The position numbers and the translations under genes were made by a program. 64,000 nt of DNA from Opitutus sp. Lineage in GTDB: Bacteria > Verrucomicrobiota > Verrucomicrobiia > Opitutales > Opitutaceae. This document shows, piece by piece, positions 53,869-61,143 of this stretch. Within the stretch, counting starts at the first letter, position 1; each line of letters starts with the position of its first letter. The stretch covers positions 558,001-622,000 of the forward strand of contig JANPZY010000004.1 in assembly GCA_024707325.1 (NCBI GenBank). Direction: 5' to 3'. Below the pieces are notes generated by a model that worked only from the letters and a program-made list of their open reading frames with translations, searched no databases and was not told the origin of the DNA.

Positions 53869-54678
53869 ATGTTTTCCGTCCTGATCCTGACCCTCAATGA
53901 GGAGCGCGACCTGCCGCGCTGCCTCGCCTCAGTCCAAGCTTGTGACGACGTCGTCGTGCTCGATTCGGGTTCCGTCGACCGCACGATCGAAATCGCGCAG
54001 GCCGGAGGCGCCCGCGTGTTTACAAGGTCGTTCGACAACTTCGCCGGACAGCGAAATTTCGCCCAGCGCGAGATTCCGTTTCGCCATCCGTGGGTGCTTC
54101 ACCTCGACGCCGACGAACAACTCACACCGGAGTTGCTGGCCGAAGCGCGCGAGGCGATCCAGCGCACGGATCTCGACGGTTTTCTCATCGCCCCGAAGAT
54201 GATGTGGAACGGACGCTGGATCCCCCACTGCACCGACTATCCCGCGTATCAGGCGCGGCTGGTGCGCGCTCCGCAATTTCGCTTCATCGAAGTCGGTCAC
54301 GGGCAACGCGAGGCGCCCGACATGCGGCTCGGCAAACTGAGCAGTTCCTACACGCACGATCTCTCGTCTGGCGGCGAGGAAGAGTGGCTCGCGAAACATC
54401 GGCGTTACGCGCACGCCGAAGCACGTGAACATCTGCAACGCGCCGGCCAGGGCTCGTGGACCGAGCTTGTTTCAAGCGACGCGCTCGTGCGTCGCCGTGC
54501 GCTTAAACGTGCGAGCTACTCGCTGCCCTTTCGCCCCGCGCTTCGCTTCGTTTACCAATACGTTTTCCGGGGCGGTTTCCTCGACGGTTCCGCGGGCCTT
54601 CACTACTGTCGTCTGCTCGCAAAATACGAAGGTTTCACTGCCGCCGCGCTGAAGGAACTCCGCGCCGCGTCGCACTGA
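53869..54678 (+). CDS. Glycosyltransferase family 2 (WaaE/KdtX-like)
   Basis: 269 residues from ATG 53869. MFSVLILTLNEERDLPRCL, VVVLDSGSVDRTIEIA and the DxD in WVLHLDADEQLTPEL are GT2 motifs; the NFAGQRNFA segment and SYTHDLSSGG are characteristic of the lipopolysaccharide core transferase group WaaE/KdtX. The C-terminal amphipathic region (ALRFVYQYVFRGGFLDG) may contact the membrane. It follows the ligase-like gene after 3 bp. Confidence 0.87.
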   Translation: MFSVLILTLNEERDLPRCLASVQACDDVVVLDSGSVDRTIEIAQAGGARVFTRSFDNFAGQRNFAQREIPFRHPWVLHLDADEQLTPELLAEAREAIQRTDLDGFLIAPKMMWNGRWIPHCTDYPAYQARLVRAPQFRFIEVGHGQREAPDMRLGKLSSSYTHDLSSGGEEEWLAKHRRYAHAEAREHLQRAGQGSWTELVSSDALVRRRALKRASYSLPFRPALRFVYQYVFRGGFLDGSAGLHYCRLLAKYEGFTAAALKELRAASH

Positions 54679-54679
54679 G

Positions 54680-55861
54680 ATGCGCGTCCACTTCATCAAT
54701 CGCTTCTACTGGCCGGACGAGCAAGCGACGGCCCAATTGCTCACCGATCTTGCTGAAGGTCTCGCTGCGCGCGGCCACACCGTGTCGGTCATCGCTAGCG
54801 CGCCCGCGCGCAAAGACGCACGGCCTCGCGAGCGCAATGGCGTGCAACTCCGCCACGTGCGCACTACGCGCTGGACTTCGCTCGGTCTCGCAGGTCGTGT
54901 CGTCGACTTTCTCACGTTTTACGCCGGCGCAATCTGGAGGCTGTTTCGCGAAACGCGCGGCGGCGATGTCGTGGTCGCGCTCACCGATCCGCCGTTGATC
55001 GGAGTGGTCGCAAGCTGGATCGCTGACCTGCGTGGCGCGCGGCTCATCCATTGGGTGCAGGACATTTACCCCGAAATCGCGGTCGCGCTGACCGGCCAAC
55101 GCTGGCTGCACATGACGCGACCGCTGCGCGATGCCGCGTGGCGACGCGCTGACACGTGCGTCGTGCTGGGCCCCGCCATGGCCCGGGTCGTGACTGAGTG
55201 CGGCACGAGTCGGGACAAAGTGCGCATCGTTCCGAACTGGGCACCGGCTCAAGTCGAACCGATGTCCGTCACGGAGGTGGACGCACTGCGGCGCGAGTGG
55301 GATCTGGAAGGGAAATTCGTCATCGGCTATTCCGGCAACCTCGGCCGCGTGCACGATCTCTCCCCGATTCTTCATCTCGCCGACGCGCTGAGAAACGAGA
55401 CCGACATTCGTTTTGTCTTCGTCGGAAACGGCGCCCAGCGCGCCGAACTCGAAGCCGAGGCGCAGCGGCTCGCGTTGTCCAACGTCGCTTTTCATCCGCC
55501 GCAACCGCGCGGCCGCTTGGGCGCCGTGCTCGCACTGCCCGACGTGCATCTCGTCACGCTGAAACCAGGCTGCGAGGACTATGTTTTTCCCAGCAAGACT
55601 TATGGCGCCGCGCAGGCTGGCCGCCCGGTGCTCTTCATCGGACCGCCTGCATCCGATCCGGCGCAAGCGATCATCGATCATGGTTTCGGTCTCGCGTTCT
55701 CGCGCGAGCAGATCGCCGAAGCCGCATCAGCGATAAAGAATCTGCGCAACGATCCCGCGCTGCGCGCTTCGCTGGCTGAAAATGCCACGCGCTTCTCGCG
55801 TCACGACGCTCAGTCGGCGATCGCGGCCTGGGATTCCCTGCTCGCCGGATCGCTCCGGTGA
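54680..55861 (+). CDS. Glycosyltransferase family 4 (WcaI/WbuB-like)
   Basis: 393 residues from ATG 54680. N-terminal HFINRFYWPDEQATAQLLTD, the membrane-association part and the IHWVQDIYPEIAVALTG motif are typical of the WcaI/WbuB group. The C-terminal half has RIVPNWAP, FVIGYSGNLGRVHDL, and FPSKTYGAAQAGRPVLFIG. The stretch coding RVVTECGTSRDKVRIVPNW coincides exactly with an in-phase run of the box array described elsewhere. The previous stop is two bases upstream. Confidence 0.87.
   Translation: MRVHFINRFYWPDEQATAQLLTDLAEGLAARGHTVSVIASAPARKDARPRERNGVQLRHVRTTRWTSLGLAGRVVDFLTFYAGAIWRLFRETRGGDVVVALTDPPLIGVVASWIADLRGARLIHWVQDIYPEIAVALTGQRWLHMTRPLRDAAWRRADTCVVLGPAMARVVTECGTSRDKVRIVPNWAPAQVEPMSVTEVDALRREWDLEGKFVIGYSGNLGRVHDLSPILHLADALRNETDIRFVFVGNGAQRAELEAEAQRLALSNVAFHPPQPRGRLGAVLALPDVHLVTLKPGCEDYVFPSKTYGAAQAGRPVLFIGPPASDPAQAIIDHGFGLAFSREQIAEAASAIKNLRNDPALRASLAENATRFSRHDAQSAIAAWDSLLAGSLR
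55187..55238 (+). repeat. Five-box copy of the 11-bp array inside a coding region
   Basis: Boxes GTCGTGAC (55187), GTGCGGCA (55198), GTCGGGAC (55209), GTGCGCAT (55220) and a weaker TCCGAACT (55231) follow each other at exact 11-bp steps inside the GT4 gene. They match the alternation of intergenic arrays. The translated segment is the conserved stretch before the PNW motif. Confidence 0.55.
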
Positions 55862-55900
55862 AGCTATCGCTCATCGCCACTCGCTAATTCCACGCTTCAC

Positions 55901-57265
55901 ATGAACCGCGCACGCCGGGCATTTCTCGTCCTGCTTACTCTCGACGTTTTGGCGGTGCTGGTCGTGTTCAATCTCGTCGGCCTCACCTACCTGAGCGGCA
56001 CGCCCGTGGGCGTGCGTTTCATTCTCACGCCGCTGCTGGTGCCGCTCCTCATCCATGTCGTCGCAATCTATCTGATCGACGGCTACTCGCGGGGCACGGA
56101 CATGATGAGCCTCGACTACACGAGTCAGCACAGCATCGCCCTGCTGACCGCGATGGCGACCACGCTGCTGCTGACGTTTGCGGTGTTCCCGGGCGGCTAC
56201 GAACTGCAATCGAGCCGCGTGGTGGTCGCACTCAGTTACCTGCTGTTGATTCCGGTCACGCTGGTTTACCGCCGAGCTTTGTATCGTGCGACGCTTCGCC
56301 GACGCGGGCGTCGCAGCCTGGTGTTTTTGGGCGACCACGAAAGCTACAATGCGTTTCGCAACGAGTGCGAGCGCCTTGGCGCTGTGCAACCTCTCGTGTT
56401 TGCCTCCCTGCATCCGGTGGAGGGTGGAAACGAGCCCGTCGCGCAGTTTGCCGATGTGCTCGATCGCATCCAGTCAGGTGACCTCCGCGTGGAAGCCATC
56501 GTCCTTCGCGAATCGAATCACGAGCTCGCACCGGACGTGTCGCGCAAGCTCGTGCAGCTCTATTTCAGCGGCGTGCCGACCTACACGCTCGAGCTCTTCC
56601 ATCAGGTTTATTGGCGCAAGATTCCCCTCTACCGCCTCAACCAAACTTGGCTTTTCCAGGAAGGTTTCCAGATCGCGCGCGAGCCGGTCTTCGAACGCGC
56701 CAAACGCGTGGCCGACGTCGTGCTTTCATTGATCGGACTTTTCGTCGCGGCTCCGTTCATCCTCGTCGGCGCCACCGCGATCTGGCTTGAGGACCGCGGT
56801 CCGGTGTTTTTTCGGCAGAATCGCGTGGGCAAAAACCACGTCACGTTCCGCCTGCACAAACTGCGGACGATGCGCGTGTCTGATCAACCTGGTGATCTCT
56901 ACACGCAGCCCGGCGACGCGCGCATCACACGCGTGGGAAAAATCCTGCGCCAGACACGCGTCGACGAGTTTCCTCAACTTTGGAACGTCCTGCGCGGCGA
57001 CATGAGCCTCATCGGCCCGCGCGCCGAATGGGACCGTCTCGTCGAAAACTACGAGCAGACCATCCCCTGCTATCATTTCCGCCACCTCGTGAAACCCGGC
57101 ATCACCGGCTGGGCGCAGGTCAACTATCCGTATGGCGCGAGCACCGAGGACACGATTCGGAAGCTCGAATACGATCTCTTCTACATCCGGCACTTCTCGT
57201 TCATGTTGGATGCCTCGATCGTCCTGAAGACCGTCCACATCATGCTGTTTGGCAAAGGGCGGTGA
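55901..57265 (+). CDS. Polyprenyl-phosphate hexose-1-phosphate transferase (WcaJ/WbaP family)
   Basis: 454 residues. N-terminal membrane segments and a nucleotide-fold-like middle region precede the catalytic domain: KRVADVVLSLIGLFVAAPFI, FFRQNRVGKN, FRLHKLRTM, LRQTRVDEFPQLWNVLRGDM, SLIGPRAEW, and VKPGITGWAQVNYPYG. This enzyme transfers a sugar phosphate from UDP-sugar to undecaprenyl phosphate, the first step of surface-glycan assembly. It closes the locus. Its product would be elongated by the upstream glycosyltransferases. Confidence 0.92.
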   Translation: MNRARRAFLVLLTLDVLAVLVVFNLVGLTYLSGTPVGVRFILTPLLVPLLIHVVAIYLIDGYSRGTDMMSLDYTSQHSIALLTAMATTLLLTFAVFPGGYELQSSRVVVALSYLLLIPVTLVYRRALYRATLRRRGRRSLVFLGDHESYNAFRNECERLGAVQPLVFASLHPVEGGNEPVAQFADVLDRIQSGDLRVEAIVLRESNHELAPDVSRKLVQLYFSGVPTYTLELFHQVYWRKIPLYRLNQTWLFQEGFQIAREPVFERAKRVADVVLSLIGLFVAAPFILVGATAIWLEDRGPVFFRQNRVGKNHVTFRLHKLRTMRVSDQPGDLYTQPGDARITRVGKILRQTRVDEFPQLWNVLRGDMSLIGPRAEWDRLVENYEQTIPCYHFRHLVKPGITGWAQVNYPYGASTEDTIRKLEYDLFYIRHFSFMLDASIVLKTVHIMLFGKGR

Positions 57266-57286
57266 GCGTGCTTCCTTCCGCCACCC

Positions 57287-58696
57287 GTGAGTAAGAAGAA
57301 CCAGGCAAAGAAGCGTTACGATTTCCTCGTCATCGGCGGCGGCAGCGCCGGCTTTAACGCCGCGCGCGTTGCCGTTTCGCTCGGTCGCAAGACGGCCGTC
57401 GTCGACGGGGCCAAAGAACTCGGCGGCCTCTGCATCCTGCGCGGCTGCATGCCGTCGAAGACGCTGCTTTACTCGACCGATGTCCTCCATCTAGCGCAGA
57501 AGGCCAAAATCTTCGGCCTGAAGATTCCCAGCGCCGACGTGGATATGAAGGCGCTGCACCGCCGGAAGAAAAAGATCATCGGCGAGTTCGCCGACTACCG
57601 CCTGCAGGCGCTGACGAGCGGCAAGTTCGACCTGATCCGCGCGCACGCGCGTTTCGTCGATCCGCACACGGTCGAGCTGTCCACCGGCGAACTGCTCGAG
57701 GCGAAACACATCCTCATCGGCACCGGCTCAAAAGTCTCCGTGCCGCTCGTGCCGGGACTCGGCGCAGTGCCGTGCTGGACGAGCGACGACGTGCTCGACC
57801 TCGATTTCGTGCCCAAGAGCGTGATCGTGCTCGGCGGCGGCATCGTCGCATGCGAACTCGCGCAATTCCTGCGTCGCATCGGTTCCAAGGTGACCCTGAT
57901 CCAGCGCAGCGCGAATATCCTGCGTGACCACTCGCCGTCCGCGTCGGTCGTCGTGCAGCAAGCATTGGTGGACGACGGTATCGAGCTCTTCGCCGGCACG
58001 ACGTTGCAACAGGTGAAGCACGATGCCCGTGGCTTCTCGGTGAAATTCATTCACGACGGCAAAACAACCACGCGCCGCGCCGCGCATCTGTTCAACGCGC
58101 TCGGTCGCGAGCCGAATACGGCTGTGCTCGATCTCGCCAACGCGGGCGTGAAGACACGGCCCAACGGCCAGATCGTCATCAACCGCTGGCAGCAGACGAC
58201 CGCACCGCACATCTATGCCGCGGGCGATTGCTCGGGCCCCGCGGAGATCGTGCACATCGCGATCCAGCAGGGAGAACTCGCCGCGCGTCACGCCGCCGGC
58301 GTGAAGAAACTGAAACCGGTCGACTATTCGCTGATGTTAAACGTGGTCTTCACCGATCCGCAGCTCGCCACGATCGGTCGCCTCGAAAGCGAGCTCACGA
58401 AGGAAGAAGTCTCCTATGTTGTTGCGAGCTATCCGTTCAACGACCACGGGAAGTCCATCCTGATGGACGCGAACTACGGTTACGTGAAGGTCATCGCCGA
58501 TCCCAATCGCGGCCGCATTCTCGGCGCGGAAATCGTTGGCAAGGATGCGGGCGAGTTGATTCACGCGTTCAGTGGTCCGCTCGCGATGAAGGCGACGGTT
58601 TTCGATTTGCTCCGCGCGCCGTGGTATCACCCCACGCTCGCGGAAATCATCACGTATCCGCTCGAGGAAATCGCCGAGCGCGTCACGAGCGGCTGA
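57287..58696 (+). CDS. Dihydrolipoamide-dehydrogenase-like pyridine nucleotide-disulfide oxidoreductase
   Basis: 469 residues from GTG 57287. FAD-binding FLVIGGGSAGFNAARVA; redox-active cysteines in GLCILRGCMPSK (CxxxxC, with ILRG instead of the usual LNxG); NAD-binding SVIVLGGGIVACELAQFL; the second FAD motif IYAAGDCSG; and a C-terminal dimerisation domain with the His-Pro pair in PWYHPTLAEII. It could be a dihydrolipoyl dehydrogenase or a related mercuric-reductase-like enzyme; no 2-oxoacid dehydrogenase genes are near, so the substrate is open. Confidence 0.87.
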   Translation: MSKKNQAKKRYDFLVIGGGSAGFNAARVAVSLGRKTAVVDGAKELGGLCILRGCMPSKTLLYSTDVLHLAQKAKIFGLKIPSADVDMKALHRRKKKIIGEFADYRLQALTSGKFDLIRAHARFVDPHTVELSTGELLEAKHILIGTGSKVSVPLVPGLGAVPCWTSDDVLDLDFVPKSVIVLGGGIVACELAQFLRRIGSKVTLIQRSANILRDHSPSASVVVQQALVDDGIELFAGTTLQQVKHDARGFSVKFIHDGKTTTRRAAHLFNALGREPNTAVLDLANAGVKTRPNGQIVINRWQQTTAPHIYAAGDCSGPAEIVHIAIQQGELAARHAAGVKKLKPVDYSLMLNVVFTDPQLATIGRLESELTKEEVSYVVASYPFNDHGKSILMDANYGYVKVIADPNRGRILGAEIVGKDAGELIHAFSGPLAMKATVFDLLRAPWYHPTLAEIITYPLEEIAERVTSG

Positions 58697-58720
58697 GTCC
58701 GCTCGGGCGATCGCGCTAAA

Positions 58721-59464
58721 TCACGCGTCCGACTTCGCCGCGCTCGCGATCGCGAGCAGATCGACGAGATCCACGCGGCCTTCGTAAAGCGCCTTGCCCA
58801 CGATCACGCCGTCGAGGCGGACGTGACGCTGCGATAGCTTCGTCAATTCGACCACGTCCTCGCGCCGGCTCACGCCGCCGCTCGCGATGATGCGGCATTG
58901 CGTGGCGTTGAGCATCGCTTCCTGCGCCGCGTAGTTCGGGCCGGTCAACATGCCGTCGGTGCCGATGTCGGTGTGAATGATCGTGGCCACGCCGAGCGCG
59001 TTCATGCGCTGCGCGAGCGTCACCGCGCTGAGGTCCGCCGTGGCAACCCAGCCTTTGACCGCCACCTTGCCGTCCTTCGCGTCGATGCCGACGGCGATCT
59101 TGTCGCCGAAACTCTGCACGAGTTCGCCGACGAACGCCTCGCTCTCGGCGGCGCGCGTGCCGATGACGACACGCGAAACGCCAAACCCCAGCGCGCGCTC
59201 CACTGACTCGCGCGTGCGCAGTCCGCCGCCGAGCTGCACCTTCATGCCGAGCGCGGCGATCGCCTGCACCGCAGCGAGATTCTGAGGCTCGCCGGCAAAT
59301 GCGCCATCGAGGTCCACCACGTGCACCCACGCGCTGCCGGCGGCTTTGAACTGCGCGGCCACGTCGGCCGGATTCTGCGCGTAAACGGTTTCCTGATCGG
59401 CGCGTCCCTGCGTGAGCCGCACGGCGCGTCCACCTTTGATGTCGATGGCGGGATAGATGGTCAT
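58721..59464 (-). CDS. hisA: HisA isomerase
   Basis: 247 residues. HisA (1-(5-phosphoribosyl)-5-[(5-phosphoribosylamino)methylideneamino]imidazole-4-carboxamide isomerase) performs the ProFAR to PRFAR step of histidine synthesis. Catalytic Asp8 in YPAIDIKGGRAVRL and the second Asp in HTDIGTDGMLTGPN are present, with LGGGLRTRESVE and IIASGGVSRREDV as phosphate-binding loops. No other his genes are in the window, so it is detached from a his operon. It is divergent from the M42 gene. Confidence 0.93.
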   Translation of the reverse strand: MTIYPAIDIKGGRAVRLTQGRADQETVYAQNPADVAAQFKAAGSAWVHVVDLDGAFAGEPQNLAAVQAIAALGMKVQLGGGLRTRESVERALGFGVSRVVIGTRAAESEAFVGELVQSFGDKIAVGIDAKDGKVAVKGWVATADLSAVTLAQRMNALGVATIIHTDIGTDGMLTGPNYAAQEAMLNATQCRIIASGGVSRREDVVELTKLSQRHVRLDGVIVGKALYEGRVDLVDLLAIASAAKSDA

Positions 59465-59626
59465 TCGCCCCCGACGCTCATGTTTTTTCCCCGCTCCGTA
59501 AAACCTTATTCTCCGTCGGAAACGCCCCGGATTGCACGTCTACTATTGGATGACATTGTGGCGAGCCCGGAGGCGTGGGAAAGTTTTCCGCTTTGCGTCG
59601 ATTTCGGCGACGGAGAGAATAGGCGC

Positions 59627-60694
59627 ATGTCCAATTACTCCGTTCCCCCTTTCCTGAGTGAACTGCTGCATGCGCGCTCGCCCTCCGGCTACGAGGCCGA
59701 GGCCCAGGCTGTTTACGACAAATACGTCAAAGGCTCCGCCGACGAATACTCCGGCGACGCGCTCGGCAACCGTATCGCCACGCTCAACCCGAAGGGCGAT
59801 CCCGTGCTCATGCTCGCGGGCCACATGGACGAGCTCGGCCTCATCATCACCTACGTCAACAAGGACGGTTATCTCTATTTCGACACCATCGGCGGACACG
59901 ATCTCAGCGTGATCTCCGGCCGTCGCGTGATCATCCAGACCGCCAACGGTCCGGTGAAAGGCGTCACCGGCAAGCGCGCGATTCACCTGATGGACGAGGA
60001 GGATCGCAAACGCGTGCCGAAGAAGCACGAGATCTGGATCGATATCGGCGCCTCGTCGAAAAAGGACGCGCTCGCGCGCGTCTCGATCGGCGACGTCGCC
60101 ACCTACGATCACGAACTCGAACTGATCAACGGCAGCATCGGCACCGCTCGCGCCTTCGACAACAAAGTCGGCGCCTACATCGTCGGCGAAACGCTCGTTC
60201 GCCTCGCGAAGGAGAAGAAGAAACTCGCTGCCAAGGTCGTCAGCGTCGCGACTTCGCAGGAAGAGATCGGCACGCGCGGCGCCACGACCGCGGCGTATCT
60301 CGTGAACCCGCACATCGCCGTCGCGATCGACGTCGGCCACGCCACCGATCACCCCGATTGCGACAACCGCCGCTTCGGTGAAACCAAACTCGGCGGCGGC
60401 CCGATCCTCTGCCGCGGCGCGAACATCAATCCCAAGGTTTACCAGAAGCTGCTCGCGGCCGCGAAGAAGGCGAAGATCCCGTATCAACTCGAGGCGGATC
60501 CCCGCCCCACCGGCACCGACGCGCGCGCGATCCAGATGGGCCGCGGCGGCGTGGCGACCGGCCTCGTGAGCATCCCGCTCCGCTACATGCACACGCCGAG
60601 CGAGGTCGTGGATCTCGAAGACGTGGAACGTTGCGTGAAACTCCTCGTTGAGTTCGCGAAGTCGCTCGAAAAAGGCGACTACGCCCACTGGTAA
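59627..60694 (+). CDS. M42-family aminopeptidase/cellulase-like metallopeptidase
   Basis: 355 residues from ATG 59627 (MSNYSVPPFLSELLHARSPS); the ORF start at 59321 overlaps hisA and is rejected. M42 features: SGYEAEAQAVYDKYV, the metal ligands AGHMDELGLI, the Asp in ARAFDNKVGAYI, catalytic Glu in TSQEEIGTRGA, AIDVGHATDHPD, and the last His ligand in YMHTPSEVVD. Such enzymes form large dodecameric aminopeptidases (TET/FrvX) in the cytoplasm. The stop is directly followed by array 5. Confidence 0.9.
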   Translation: MSNYSVPPFLSELLHARSPSGYEAEAQAVYDKYVKGSADEYSGDALGNRIATLNPKGDPVLMLAGHMDELGLIITYVNKDGYLYFDTIGGHDLSVISGRRVIIQTANGPVKGVTGKRAIHLMDEEDRKRVPKKHEIWIDIGASSKKDALARVSIGDVATYDHELELINGSIGTARAFDNKVGAYIVGETLVRLAKEKKKLAAKVVSVATSQEEIGTRGATTAAYLVNPHIAVAIDVGHATDHPDCDNRRFGETKLGGGPILCRGANINPKVYQKLLAAAKKAKIPYQLEADPRPTGTDARAIQMGRGGVATGLVSIPLRYMHTPSEVVDLEDVERCVKLLVEFAKSLEKGDYAHW

Positions 60695-60700
60695 GGCTCG

Positions 60701-60968
60701 GTCCCGACTCGAGCCCGAGTGCGTCCCAAGTCGCGACCAAGTGCGGACGCGGTCGCGACAAGGTGCGCACATCCTTGAGCAAAGGTGCGGACACGGTCGA
60801 CCAAAGGTCCGCACACGCTCGACCGAAAGTCCGCACGTGGTCGCGACAAGGTGCAGCCCTCGTCGCACGAAAGTGCGGACATGGTGGCGACAAGGTGCGT
60901 GCCGGGTCGCAACGATGTGCGCACTCGAGAACCGGCGGTGCGGCATGGGTCGAGCCGCGGTGCGCTCC
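60701..60968. repeat. 11/22-bp phased box array 5 (longest)
   Basis: Starts 6 bp after the M42 stop. Two introductory boxes (GTCCCGAC, AGCCCGAG) precede one phase shift. From GTCGCGAC at 60730 the boxes then follow at exact 11-bp steps up to about 60968 (22 positions, the last five degenerate): GTCGCGAC, GTGGCGAC, GTCGCAAC and variants alternate with GTGCGGAC, GTGCGCAC, GTCCGCAC and variants. The reading of positions 60730 and 60906 is in register (176 bp = 16 x 11). Confidence 0.92.
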
Positions 60969-60976
60969 CGCTCATT

Positions 60977-61093
60977 TGTCATTCTGAGCGAAGCGAAGAA
61001 TCCAGCTGGAGACTCGTAGTCGCGCACCGCAACGAAGTGCGCACTGGATGTCAGACTAGCCTTCCGCTGAACTTCGCTTCGCTCAGAATGACA
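60977..61093. repeat. Perfect 22-bp inverted repeat (MITE- or REP-like unit)
   Basis: Left arm 60977-60998 begins TGTCATTCTGAGCG; right arm 61072-61093 is its exact complement, ending CGCTCAGAATGACA. The 73 bases between have no ORF. Degenerate single arms occur at 15769 and 25432, again next to box arrays. It resembles dispersed non-coding palindromic units known from many bacterial genomes. Confidence 0.8.
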
Positions 61094-61100
61094 GGAAACG

Positions 61101-61138
61101 AAAACGCGGAGCAGCGCATGTGCGCCGCCCCGCGTTTT
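61101..61138 (-). terminator. Bidirectional hairpin terminator downstream of the GH9 gene
   Basis: AAAACGCGG pairs with CCGCGTTTT, and an inner GCGCA/TGCGC stem extends it. A T-run follows on both strands. It sits 6 bp beyond the reconstructed GH9 stop at 61144, which supports that stop. Confidence 0.75.
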
Positions 61139-61143
61139 TCGGG

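Noticed and set aside
60701-60968. CRISPR array
   Set aside because: Units are 22 bp, both halves vary, there is no conserved repeat separated by unique spacers, and no cas gene is present.
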